This document shows, one piece after another, positions 35,210-43,314 of a stretch of 64,000 nucleotides of DNA. The notes under the pieces are model-generated. The model was not told where the DNA came from. It saw only the letters and a program-made list of their open reading frames with translations, and made no database searches. A program made the translations under genes and the position numbers. Within the stretch, counting starts at the first letter, position 1; each line of letters begins with the position of its first letter. The stretch is from JBHIET01 sp046760785 (lineage in GTDB: Bacteria > Chloroflexota > Anaerolineae > B4-G1): positions 5,319 through 69,318 of the forward strand of contig JBHIET010000006.1 of the NCBI GenBank assembly GCA_046760785.1. Reading direction: 5' to 3'.

Positions 35210-35958
35210 GAAGTGAAGAAATGAGCGACTTGCTACAACGGGGCATTGCAGCCCTCAAAGCGGGGGACAAAGTGCAAGCACGCCGCCTGCTCGGCCGCGC
35301 CATTCAAACGGACCCTCAAGACGAGCAAGCGTGGCTGTGGCTATCCGGTGCCGTCGAAAGCGACCAAGAGCGGTTGAGGTGCCTCAACAAAGCCCTGGAG
35401 ATCAACCCAGCCAGCGAGGCGGCAAAACGTGGGTTGGCTGCGCTCCAAGAGAAACAAGCGAGCAAACCCGCGAAGGCGGCAAAACCTTTCCCCTGGGTCG
35501 CCGAGGTGCCCCTCGCACAGCCGCAACCGCCTCAGCCCGTTCCCGCCACGTTGGACCATTCCCGCACACTAGATCAACTGCCTCCAGAGCAGCGGAAGGC
35601 ACTGGAGGGTTTCTCCGCTCTCATTGCCCAAGAACTGGCCAGCGGCAGGAGTCGAAAAGAGATCGTCAAGCGGCTGGTCAAACGAGGTTTCCCGCGAAAA
35701 GCGGTTAAACAACTCGTTGACGAAGTAGCGCGCATGGCAAAACGCACTCGCCGTACCCAATTCAAGGACATACGTCAAGGCTGGTGGACAGTGCGGAAAG
35801 TGGCCAGGTTGATCATAGCCCCCATAACCATTCTGGCTATGCTTGGAGCTTCACTCATATTCTTCAAGGGAGATCGCGCCGCTACACTCCTTAGTTTGCC
35901 GGTCGGGCTGGTCATAGGAATCGTGTTAGTGTGGCTGCTGGGCCGGGCGTGGGATTGA
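35206..35958 (+). CDS. TPR-containing membrane protein
   Basis: A 250-residue protein of unknown role. The N-terminal approximately 80 residues form two TPR-like helix pairs (LLQRGIAALKAGDKVQARRLLGRAIQTDPQDEQAWLWLSGA and the next), a protein-binding scaffold. A Pro-rich linker, a basic helical section (RSRKEIVKRLVKRGFPRKAV) and two C-terminal hydrophobic helices (LIIAPITILAMLGASLIFF and LLSLPVGLVIGIVLVWLL) follow. The start could be 35206, coupled by ATGA to a small upstream frame, or 35221 (MSDLLQRG), where the conserved domain begins. A perfect promoter lies about 240 bases upstream. Confidence 0.8.
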   Translation: MRSEEMSDLLQRGIAALKAGDKVQARRLLGRAIQTDPQDEQAWLWLSGAVESDQERLRCLNKALEINPASEAAKRGLAALQEKQASKPAKAAKPFPWVAEVPLAQPQPPQPVPATLDHSRTLDQLPPEQRKALEGFSALIAQELASGRSRKEIVKRLVKRGFPRKAVKQLVDEVARMAKRTRRTQFKDIRQGWWTVRKVARLIIAPITILAMLGASLIFFKGDRAATLLSLPVGLVIGIVLVWLLGRAWD

Positions 35959-36028
35959 TTTCAATGACAGTGACCGTCACTCAAGAAGCGACTTTCTCGA
36001 GACCAGTATCAAGCATTGAGCATCGAAT

Positions 36029-36496
36029 ATGAACAAACAACCCAACTCCCGCATGTGCTTCCTCTGCGGCCTGCAAAACCCGGTCGGCCTCAAACTGGCC
36101 TTCTACGAGAACCCCGAGACCGGGCAGGTGCAGACCGAATTCATCGTGCCCGCAGAGTACCAGGGCTACCCCGGCGTCGTCCACGGTGGCATCGTCGCCG
36201 CTGTCCTGGACGAGATCGCCGGGCGAGCAGTGATGCTGGGTGGCTCTGACGAGAATTTGATGGCGACGCTCCGCCTTACCGTCCACTACCGCCGCCCCAC
36301 CCCTACCGAAACCCTCCTGACCGCTGTGGGCTGGGTAGAGAAGATGGGCGGGACGGGCGCACGGGTGGCTGGCGAGATCCGCCTGCTCGACGGCACCGTC
36401 ACCGCCGAGTGCGAAGCTGTCCTGACCACCGTGCCAGAGGAGTTCCGTGCCCGGTGGGAGCCAGAAAAGGCGTATTGGAAGGTGTACGAAATGTAG
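36029..36496 (+). CDS. PaaI-like hotdog-fold thioesterase
   Basis: A 155-residue cytoplasmic hotdog protein that hydrolyses acyl-CoA or similar thioesters. The family helix motif VVHGGIVAAVLDEIAGRAV includes the conserved His-Gly-Gly and Asp, and TLRLTVHYRRPTPTE forms the next strand. The N-terminal CFLCGLQNPVGLKLAF is typical of this subgroup. The ATG at 36029 (MNKQPNS) directly precedes the domain. The acyl substrate is unknown. The gene stands alone before a repeat-rich gap. Confidence 0.88.
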   Translation: MNKQPNSRMCFLCGLQNPVGLKLAFYENPETGQVQTEFIVPAEYQGYPGVVHGGIVAAVLDEIAGRAVMLGGSDENLMATLRLTVHYRRPTPTETLLTAVGWVEKMGGTGARVAGEIRLLDGTVTAECEAVLTTVPEEFRARWEPEKAYWKVYEM

Positions 36497-36520
36497 GCGT
36501 GAACCCTTGTGGTCGCCCTG

Positions 36521-36640
36521 GCGAGCAGGCTTCGTCCTGAGGCGCTTCGGCTGAGGACGTTCGACTGAGCTCAGACTTCGGCGAGCTCAGTCGAGCCGTC
36601 GAAGCCCTCAGCAGCGAAGCCTCAGCCCGAAGGGCGCAAA
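36521..36640. repeat. Cluster of palindromic elements
   Basis: Contains AGGCTTCGTCCTGAGGCGCT, GTTCGACTGAGCTCAGACTT, CGGCGAGCTCAGTCGAGCC and GAAGCCTCAGCCCGAAGGGC in succession. All are modules found also in fmt, the yebC-ruvC gap, glycerate kinase and MITE-1 interiors. No gene. Confidence 0.75.
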
Positions 36641-36671
36641 GTCTGTCTCTACCCCAAATTATTGGCAGATA

Positions 36672-36877
36672 CGTCGGCGGGTAGTCTCCCTGTAAAGTGT
36701 TGGTAGCGTTTGTCGCCCACTGCCAGGCGCTGAACCGCCTGGCTCAGAGCTAAACCCCGCTTCGCGGGCTCCCCTACAGCCTCCATAAGGAGGGTTGGGC
36801 TTTTAGCCTGACGGTTTAGCGTCCGGCGGGCCGGGTAAAGCAGCACCAACACCCAAGAGGGAGACTACCCGTCGGCG
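36672..36877. mobile_element. MITE family 2, complete copy with 8-bp target duplication
   Basis: The element proper is 36680-36869 (190 bp). The termini GGTAGTCTCCCTGTAAAGTG and (reverse complement of the right end) GGTAGTCTCCCTCTTGGGTG are inverted repeats continuing to GTTGGT. It is flanked on both sides by CGTCGGCG (36672-36679 and 36870-36877), a perfect target-site duplication. The interior has hairpins (CCCGCTTCGCGGG) and no open frame, so it must have moved using a transposase in trans. Confidence 0.9.
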
Positions 36878-36938
36878 AGACCCGGAGGCTGGAGTTCCGG
36901 GAGCCCTCCTGGGAACGTATCTATGCACTACCAACTGC

Positions 36939-37070
36939 TGCGTCGGGTCGGAGGTCTATCTTGAGGCTGGCTGTCGTATTGGCACAGGGGCTACGCTGCG
37001 CCGGGCTATCGTCCTGCACGGCGCGACCGCTGAAGCGGGGACAACCATCGAGGAGACGGTGGTCGGTTAA
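36939..37070 (+). pseudogene. C-terminal remnant of a left-handed beta-helix nucleotidyltransferase
   Basis: Translates as EVYLEAGCRIGTGATLRRAI and onward VLHGATAEAGTTIEETVVG then stop. These are hexapeptide-repeat coils like the C-terminal end of sugar-phosphate nucleotidyltransferases (GlmU/ManC-like). No catalytic part or start is present; the sequence upstream is out of frame and interrupted by the MITE at 36672-36877. Identification rests on this short translation only. Confidence 0.5.
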
Positions 37071-37125
37071 AAGAAAAAGCGCAAGGTACCCCCCTGCGCC
37101 TTCTGTCCCCTCAACTGTTCTTTCG

Positions 37126-38130
37126 CTATAGGTCAGGCACGCTGCGCCGGAGAATCTCGTACTGCTCCAATGCCCGTCCCGCCCCCAGTGCCACACAGGC
37201 GATGGGAGCGTCGGCCACGTAGGCCGGTACACCGGTCTCGCGCGCGATCAGCTCATCCACCTTGCGCAATAGCGCACCGCCGCCGACCAGTACCATACCA
37301 CGGTCAATGATGTCCGACGACAACTCCGGCGGCGTCTTCTCCAGCACCGACTTGATCGCACTGACCACTGCCGAGAGAGGCTCAGAAAGTGCCTCGGTGA
37401 CCTCCTCGGAACTGATGGTGATGGTGCGGGGCAGCCCAGCGACCTGATCGCGGCCCTGCACCTCCATACACTTCTCCTCCTCCAGCTGCAGCGCGGCACC
37501 GATGCGGATCTTGATCTCCTCCGCCGTCGGCTGGCCGATCATCAAGTTGTACTTGCGACGGATATAGGCCGCGATCGCTTCATCCATTCGCAGGCCACCA
37601 ATGCGGATCGAATTTGCCACCACAATTCCGTTCATCGCAAAGACGGCCGCTTCCGTCGCTCCACCTCCTAGGTCCACGACCATGTTGCCTGCCGGTGCCC
37701 CAATCGGCAAGCCAGCCCCTAGTGCTCCGGCCAACGGCTCTGGTATCAAGTGCGCCCGGCTGGCACCGGCATCCAGCGCGGCTTCGCGCACCGCTCGCCG
37801 TTCCACACTCGTCACGCCATAAGGCACGCTGATCATCACCCGTGGTTTGAACAGCATGAAACGCCCACAGGCTTTGCGGATGAAGTATTCCAGCATCCGT
37901 TGGGTCACCCGGTAATCCGCGATCACGCCGTCGCGCATCGGGCGCATCACCTCAATGGCGTCTGGTGTGCGACCCAGCATGGCCTTGGCTTCCTCGCCTA
38001 CGGCCACGATCCTGTATTCGTCGGACGAGATGGCGACTACCGAGGGCTCCTGCAAAACGATCCCCTGCCCTCGCACGCCCACCAATACGTTAACCGTACC
38101 CAGGTCAACCCCCAGCTGTTTTCCAAACAT
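37126..38130 (-). CDS. mreB: Rod-shape cytoskeletal ATPase MreB
   Basis: A 334-residue bacterial actin that positions cell-wall elongation enzymes under the membrane. Phosphate-1 is LGVDLGTVNVLVGV, phosphate-2 NMVVDLGGGATEAAVF, and the adenosine motif GMVLVGGGALLRKVDELI; SVPYGVTSVERRAVREAA is also typical. Length fits the family. It begins 27 bases after the stop of atpC on the same strand and so is probably in the same transcript. mreC and mreD are not present. Confidence 0.95.
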   Translation of the reverse strand: MFGKQLGVDLGTVNVLVGVRGQGIVLQEPSVVAISSDEYRIVAVGEEAKAMLGRTPDAIEVMRPMRDGVIADYRVTQRMLEYFIRKACGRFMLFKPRVMISVPYGVTSVERRAVREAALDAGASRAHLIPEPLAGALGAGLPIGAPAGNMVVDLGGGATEAAVFAMNGIVVANSIRIGGLRMDEAIAAYIRRKYNLMIGQPTAEEIKIRIGAALQLEEEKCMEVQGRDQVAGLPRTITISSEEVTEALSEPLSAVVSAIKSVLEKTPPELSSDIIDRGMVLVGGGALLRKVDELIARETGVPAYVADAPIACVALGAGRALEQYEILRRSVPDL

Positions 38131-38157
38131 CCAGTATCGCTTAGTCCTCCTTCCCGA

Positions 38158-38601
38158 TTATTCGCTCGTGCCCGCTTCGGGATATGGCGGCGTGATGCGG
38201 CGCCGGCGGCGCCGTCTTGCCACCTTGAGCCGCACCTGGGAGCGCCGCAGCGCCACCTCAGTCAGCCGCCGTTCCTCGGGTGGCACTGTACCCAGCATCT
38301 CCAGTGCACGCTGGCGGGCCGCTTCCGCCCGCGCCTCGTCGATCTCATCAGCCCGCTCAGCCATGTCGGCCAGGACGATCACCTCATCGGGCAGGACGTG
38401 CATGAAGCCGCCGTGGATGGCAAAGTAGTACTCCTCCTCGCCAACCCGCGTGCACAACTCGCCCTCCGCCAGTTGAGTGATGAGTGGCGCATGCTTGGGC
38501 AGGATGCCCAACTGTCCCTCAACGCCCGGCACAAGCACAATATCTACTTCGCCACTATACAACTCTCGCTCTGGAGAGACGATGGTCAATTTCAAACCGG
38601 C
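38158..38601 (-). CDS. atpC: F1 ATP synthase epsilon subunit
   Basis: A 147-residue subunit of the F1 central stalk. The beta-sandwich domain reads LKLTIVSPERELYSGEVDIVLVPGVEGQLGILPKHAPLIT, and a C-terminal helical hairpin rich in Ala, Glu and Arg ends in an unusual poly-Arg run. The GTG at 38601 is chosen because AAGGGGAT precedes it and the domain starts at once; the frame continues to 38637 but would then overlap the amidohydrolase. It is separated from atpD by the amidohydrolase gene and a MITE, an abnormal order. Confidence 0.9.
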   Translation of the reverse strand, partial: AGLKLTIVSPERELYSGEVDIVLVPGVEGQLGILPKHAPLITQLAEGELCTRVGEEEYYFAIHGGFMHVLPDEVIVLADMAERADEIDEARAEAARQRALEMLGTVPPEERRLTEVALRRSQVRLKVARRRRRRRITPPYPEAGTSE

Positions 38602-38623
38602 CACAAATATCCCCTTCTGAGAT

Positions 38624-40345
38624 TCACACTCTCGCACATACCGGCCTAGCCCGCTCCGGCACCAGATGCAAAACGGCTTCTACTGCGCCCACGACACGTT
38701 GGGCCTCGGGGGCCAACCTCACCTCGTGGTCTTCGGGGCAGCATAACGGTTGCGCTTGAGCCGCGCCGCGACAGTCTTGGCATAACCCCGTACTCGCGTA
38801 ACTCAGGTCACCTGAGTTCAGACCACCGCTAAATGGACTTGGTAATCCTGGACATAACCCCTCTTGCCCTGGAGCACAGTACTCTACATTTCCTCCAACC
38901 ATCGTCATCCAAACCTCCAGGTCTTTGATCGTGTTGGGGTCAACGGCCATTGGATTACCGGAGAGGATAACCAAATCGGCATATTTACCAGGTTCCAAGG
39001 TCCCGATGACATCTTCCTGTGAAACAGCATAGGCCGGTTCGATCGTCATGATGCGCAATGCTTGCTCAACACTGATTGCATGCGGCACTAACCAGGGCTC
39101 CGGTGTGCAGATTGTGCCATCCTTGTTCACCTGTTGGCGAGTGACCAGCCCGTAGAGCTGGAGCATTGAATTGGGGTTGCGGGACCAGTAAGTGTCTGTA
39201 GGATCTACATCCCAAGTAAAATCTGTCTCAATGTAGACGTGGACTCCCAACCCTGGAAGCCTATAGCGATTGGCGTTCCACTCGTAACGATGTGGGCCAT
39301 GGTAGGTGACGTAGCCACTTTGGTCGCAAGTGTTGAAGTAGCCCCGGAGTGAGGCCAGAATGTCAAGGTCCGCATACCGCTCTAACAAATCGGGCCTTAT
39401 CAGGGCATTGTGCTGGATCTGATGGCGATACCGTTCGTTCGGCTGACCGTCCAGGGCGAATTCGATGGCATTTAGCGACGTCTCAATCCCCTGGTCTCCC
39501 ATCGCATGGAAAGCTACTCGATAGCCAGCCGCCTGTGCATCAGCGACGACCTGGTTTATCTCCTCCTGAGTCCAGTATAAATCCCCTCGGTCGCTGCCGC
39601 ATTGTCCTTTGAACCAATCTGTCGCTACAAAGTCTGGCTCATAGGGTTCACTCAAAGCCGGACAGCCACGTCCTCCCCCACTACCGCCATCGACGAAGAC
39701 CTTGATCCCAGGAATACGCAGCATTCGATCAGAGTCAAGGATAGGATCATTCTCAGGGTACCATGCCCTCACAAACACTTTTTCGCCGTCTTGCAGTATC
39801 CCGTCGTTATAACTTGCGAAGACGTTGACCCGCAGGCGGAGCTGGCCAGACTGCTCGGCCTGCATCAGCTCCTCAAGAAATGGCTCATCAGCCCACATCT
39901 CAGTCACCGAAGTGAAACCGAATCTCAAGGCGACGTCCTGTGATTCGTCCAGAGTCCTTCCCCTCCAAAGGATATGCGTGTGGCCGTCGACGAAACCAGG
40001 GAGGAGAATCCGGCCAGCGAGGTCCACCACCCTCGTTTGTGGCCCCTGCAGAGCCAGGATGTCCACGTAGTTGCCAACTGCCACGATCTTCTCCCCTCTA
40101 ATAGCAATAGCTTGTTCCTGAGGCTGGTCATCATTCACTGTTAAGATTACACCGTTGTGAAAAATGATGTCGGCTCCGTCCGCAGCCTCTGGTGTCTCAC
40201 TCGTGGTGGCAGTTGGCGGCACGGCTGTGGGTGTGGCAGTTGGCGGGACGAGTGTGGGTGTAGGTCGGGGTATGCCACATGCTACCAGAGGCAGCAAAAA
40301 CAACATCAAGCGAACCGTTTGCGGTAGCAATCTCTTGCGATTCAT
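38624..40345 (-). CDS. Amidohydrolase (YtcJ-like) lipoprotein with Cys-rich tail, inside the atp cluster
   Basis: A 573-residue predicted lipoprotein (lipobox LPLVACG) with a Thr/Pro linker and an amidohydrolase-3 metal-dependent hydrolase domain. The metal motif is GFVDGHTHILWRG, with VFVDGGSGGGRG, VAFHAMGDQGIE and the end PGKYADLVILSGNPM. The substrate is unknown. The domain should end near MVGGNVEYCAPGQEGLCPG. About 65 more residues follow, with CQDC and CC pairs that could bind metal, after a 19-bp palindrome (38800-38818). Base composition looks lower in GC than the atp genes. It sits between atpD and atpC, 22 bases before atpC, and was probably acquired there. Confidence 0.88.
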   Translation of the reverse strand: MNRKRLLPQTVRLMLFLLPLVACGIPRPTPTLVPPTATPTAVPPTATTSETPEAADGADIIFHNGVILTVNDDQPQEQAIAIRGEKIVAVGNYVDILALQGPQTRVVDLAGRILLPGFVDGHTHILWRGRTLDESQDVALRFGFTSVTEMWADEPFLEELMQAEQSGQLRLRVNVFASYNDGILQDGEKVFVRAWYPENDPILDSDRMLRIPGIKVFVDGGSGGGRGCPALSEPYEPDFVATDWFKGQCGSDRGDLYWTQEEINQVVADAQAAGYRVAFHAMGDQGIETSLNAIEFALDGQPNERYRHQIQHNALIRPDLLERYADLDILASLRGYFNTCDQSGYVTYHGPHRYEWNANRYRLPGLGVHVYIETDFTWDVDPTDTYWSRNPNSMLQLYGLVTRQQVNKDGTICTPEPWLVPHAISVEQALRIMTIEPAYAVSQEDVIGTLEPGKYADLVILSGNPMAVDPNTIKDLEVWMTMVGGNVEYCAPGQEGLCPGLPSPFSGGLNSGDLSYASTGLCQDCRGAAQAQPLCCPEDHEVRLAPEAQRVVGAVEAVLHLVPERARPVCARV

Positions 40346-40445
40346 CCCACCATCATCAAACGTAGTTCCTTGATCTAGAAACAGGCTTCAATTTGCGCGG
40401 GCCGCCCAAATACATGTTTATGGTCACAAATAACCACAAACGTGC

Positions 40446-40629
40446 CTATCTTAACAATGTCAGATTAACATAAGGCAGGCTACACCCGCTCGCCGCTGCT
40501 CGTAGCCCCCGTCCCTTCGGGCTGAGCCTCAGGACGAAGCCTCGGGGGCGTCTCAGGCGAGATTTGCCCCAAGAACACGCGGAGACGAGGGCTGAGAGCC
40601 TTTGGCCGAATGTGACATTGTCAAGTTAT
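40446..40629. mobile_element. MITE family 1, complete copy
   Basis: 184 bp with inverted termini (left CTATCTTAACAATGTCA; right end reverse-complemented ATAACTTGACAATGTCA). The interior is almost the same as the copy at 48189, including the palindromic core CCTTCGGGCTGAGCCTCAGG. There is no coding frame and no clear target duplication. It lies between the amidohydrolase start and the atpD stop. Confidence 0.85.
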
Positions 40630-40715
40630 ACACGGTTTCTACACTCCCTTTCTGTTTGTGCACAGGGTATGAACTTCTGGACGTCAAGTCAACACTGAGC
40701 ACCTGGGAACCTTCC

Positions 40716-42119
40716 CTACGCCACCTGCATCTCCTGCGCTTTTTCCACCACCTCGTCTATCGTGCCGACCATGTAGAATGTGTCTTCGGGCAGGCGGTCG
40801 TGTTTGCCCTCCAGGATCTCGCGGAAGCCGCGCACCGTTTCCTCAATGGAGACGTAACGACCGGGTTGGCCGGTGTACCGCTCGGCGACGAACATGGGCT
40901 GGGAGAAGAACTTCTCGATGCGCCGCGCCCGGTGCACGGTCAACTTGTCCTCCTCCGAGAGTTCCTCGATGCCCAGGATGGCGATGATGTCCTGCAGGTC
41001 CTTATACCGCTGCAGCACCCGTTGGACCTCACGGGCGGTGTTGTAATGTTCCTCCCCCACGATGCGCGGGTCGAGGATGCGGGAGGTGGACGTCAGGGGG
41101 TCCACGGCTGGGTAGATGCCCTTCTCGACAATGGCCCGCTCCAGCGCGATAGTCGCATCCAGGTGGGCGAAAGTGGCCACCGGCCCCGGGTCGGAGTAAT
41201 CGTCGGCCGGCACGTAGACCGCCTGCATCGAGGTGATGGAGCCCCGCTTAGTGCTGGTAATGCGCTCCTGAAGCTCTCCCATGTCGGTGCCCAGCGTAGG
41301 CTGATAGCCGACTGCGCTGGGCATGCGTCCCAGCAACGCCGAGACCTCCATCCCCGCCATCACGAAGCGGTAAATGTTGTCAATGAACAGCAGCACGTCC
41401 ATCCCCTGATCGCGAAAGTACTCGGCCAGCGTCACGCCCGTCAGCCCGACGCGAAAGCGCACGCCCGGCGGCTCGTTCATCTGCCCGAAGACCATCACCG
41501 CCCGATCAATCACGCCCATCTCGGTCAACCCGTTGTAGAACTCGGTGCCCTCGCGGCTCCGCTCCCCCACGCCAGCGAAGACAGAGATGCCCTGGTGGTA
41601 CTTCGCCATCGTGTACATCAACTCGGTGACGATGATGGTCTTGCCCACGCCAGCGCCGCCGAAAACGCCCGTTTTCCCACCTCGGGTAAAGGGGGCGATC
41701 AGGTCAATCACCTTCAAGCCGGTCTCGTGGAACTCGCTCCGAGTTGACTGGTCCTCGAACGGAGGGGCCAGGCGGTGGATGGGATAGCGCTCAGTTGCCT
41801 CCACCGGGCCTTTGTCGTCAATTGGCTCACCCAGGACGTTGAACAGGCGGCCCAGCGTGGCTTCCCCAACCGGCACAGAGATCGGGCCTCCGGTGTTGAC
41901 GACGGGCATCCCCCGCTGCAGCCCATCGGTGGTATCCATCGCCACGCAGCGCACCCAGTTGTTGGGCAACTGCTGTTCGGTCTCCAACACCAGCTTGCGA
42001 CCGTCCACGAACACCTCGAGAGCGGTGTAGACCTCCGGCAACTGCTCCGGTGGGAACGCCACGTCCACCACCGCGCCTTTGACCTGGGCGATTCGGCCTT
42101 GCGGCTGTTGCTTCATCAT
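40716..42119 (-). CDS. atpD: F1 ATP synthase beta subunit
   Basis: A 467-residue catalytic subunit. Walker A is FGGAGVGKT, followed by GVGERSREGTEFY with the catalytic Glu, the Walker B region VLLFIDNIYRF, and SALLGRMPSAVGYQPTLGTDMG. The DELSEED-like loop reads EELSEEDK. Length and motifs are normal and it should be active. It is preceded by MITE family 2 (42140-42388) and followed by MITE family 1, so the atpG-atpD and atpD-atpC junctions are both disturbed. No strong separate promoter is seen. Confidence 0.97.
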   Translation of the reverse strand: MMKQQPQGRIAQVKGAVVDVAFPPEQLPEVYTALEVFVDGRKLVLETEQQLPNNWVRCVAMDTTDGLQRGMPVVNTGGPISVPVGEATLGRLFNVLGEPIDDKGPVEATERYPIHRLAPPFEDQSTRSEFHETGLKVIDLIAPFTRGGKTGVFGGAGVGKTIIVTELMYTMAKYHQGISVFAGVGERSREGTEFYNGLTEMGVIDRAVMVFGQMNEPPGVRFRVGLTGVTLAEYFRDQGMDVLLFIDNIYRFVMAGMEVSALLGRMPSAVGYQPTLGTDMGELQERITSTKRGSITSMQAVYVPADDYSDPGPVATFAHLDATIALERAIVEKGIYPAVDPLTSTSRILDPRIVGEEHYNTAREVQRVLQRYKDLQDIIAILGIEELSEEDKLTVHRARRIEKFFSQPMFVAERYTGQPGRYVSIEETVRGFREILEGKHDRLPEDTFYMVGTIDEVVEKAQEMQVA

Positions 42120-42131
42120 AATCCTCCCTTG

Positions 42132-42396
42132 AGAAAAGAGGTGGTCCCCTCGTAGTGTGTTGGTAGTGCCTCTGATCGCTGGTCGCCCGGCGCTAACCTT
42201 CGACTGTGCCCTTCGATCCTTCGGCTACGCTCAGGACAGGCAGGCTCAGGCAGGCCCGCCGGGCTCAGAGCTGAACCCCGCTCCACGGGCTTTCCATAGC
42301 CTCCGAGGGAGGGTTGAGCTTTCAGCCGGACGGTTCAGCGTCCGGCGGGGCGAGCAGGACAACGCCAACACTTAAGAGGGTGACTACCAGAAAAGA
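42132..42396. mobile_element. MITE family 2, second copy with 8-bp target duplication, in the atp operon
   Basis: The element is 42140-42388. The termini GGTGGTCCCCTCGTAGTGTG and (right end reversed) GGTAGTCACCCTCTTAAGTG match the copy at 36680. It is flanked by AGAAAAGA at 42132-42139 and 42389-42396, a perfect 8-bp duplication. It is about 59 bp longer than the other copy because a palindromic-type segment (CCCTTCGATCCTTCGGCTAC...) sits inside it. Confidence 0.9.
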
Positions 42397-42405
42397 GAAA
42401 TCTTC

Positions 42406-43314
42406 CTAGCCTTCGGCCAGCGCCTGCGCCAGCGCCTCCGCCCCACCCGCGATGTCCAGAATCTCGCGGGTGATAGCTTGCTGGCGGGCTTTGTTGTAGT
42501 CCAGCGTCAGCTCATCAACAAGCGCGGCTGCGTTCTCCGTCGCATTGCGCATGGCCACCATACGCGCTGCATATTCGCTGGCGTGCGCCTCCAGCACCGC
42601 CTGGTAGACCTGCAGCTCGGTGAAGCGAGGCAGAAGCGCCTCTAAGACAGTGATGGCATCAGGTTCATAAATGTAGTCCGCCACCCGCGCCGGCTGCACA
42701 TCCACCACGTACTCCAACATCGCCTGTGTATCCAGTTCGGTTGGGCGGAGAGGAAGCAGCCGCTGAATGACAGGGCGGTACACTAGCATGTTGACGAAAT
42801 CGGTGCGGGCCAGATAGACCTCATCCGCCCGGCCTTCCAGGAACTCGTCAATTGCCACGCGAGCGACGGCAGAGACATCGGCCAGGCCGGGCACTGGTGG
42901 CAGGCCGTGGAACGCCGCCACGATTTCCGCTCCCATACGCCACAGCATATCCCGGCCCCTTCGTCCAAGAGCGATATAGCGGACCGGGAGACCCAGCCGC
43001 TGTACAAAATCCAGCGCGGTCCGCACGACATTGTGGTTATACGCGCCGCACAGCCCTCGATCGCCAGTGATGAGGATGATGAGGATGTTTGTCACCGGTA
43101 TTCGGCGGGTCAGCAGAGGATGCAGCGTCTCGTTCGCGGCCGCACCTAGATTGACGATGACCTCCCAGGCAGCGTGGGCGTAAGCCCGCGTTGCCAACAC
43201 AGCCGCCTGCGCCTTACGCACGTTTGACGCGGCAACTGCCTGCAGTGCCCGCGTCACCTGCCCCAGATTACGGATGGACTGGATGCGCCGGCGGAGCTCA
43301 CGCGCTGTCGCCAC
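42406..43314 (-). CDS. atpG: F1 ATP synthase gamma subunit
   Basis: A 302-residue rotor subunit. The N-terminal helix is RRRIQSIRNLGQVTRALQAVAASNVRKAQ, with the conserved ITGDRGLCGAYNHNV in the middle and the C-terminal helix RMVAMRNATENAAALVDELTLDYNKARQQAITREILDIAGGAEAL. All family landmarks are present. It overlaps the 3' end of atpA by 17 bp, so the two are co-translated. The MITE immediately downstream separates it from atpD. Confidence 0.96.
   Translation of the reverse strand: MATARELRRRIQSIRNLGQVTRALQAVAASNVRKAQAAVLATRAYAHAAWEVIVNLGAAANETLHPLLTRRIPVTNILIILITGDRGLCGAYNHNVVRTALDFVQRLGLPVRYIALGRRGRDMLWRMGAEIVAAFHGLPPVPGLADVSAVARVAIDEFLEGRADEVYLARTDFVNMLVYRPVIQRLLPLRPTELDTQAMLEYVVDVQPARVADYIYEPDAITVLEALLPRFTELQVYQAVLEAHASEYAARMVAMRNATENAAALVDELTLDYNKARQQAITREILDIAGGAEALAQALAEG

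Noticed and set aside
36921..37232. Minus-strand 103-aa frame downstream of mreB
   Set aside because: It overlaps the end of mreB in another frame and the plus-strand gene remnant; it has no support.
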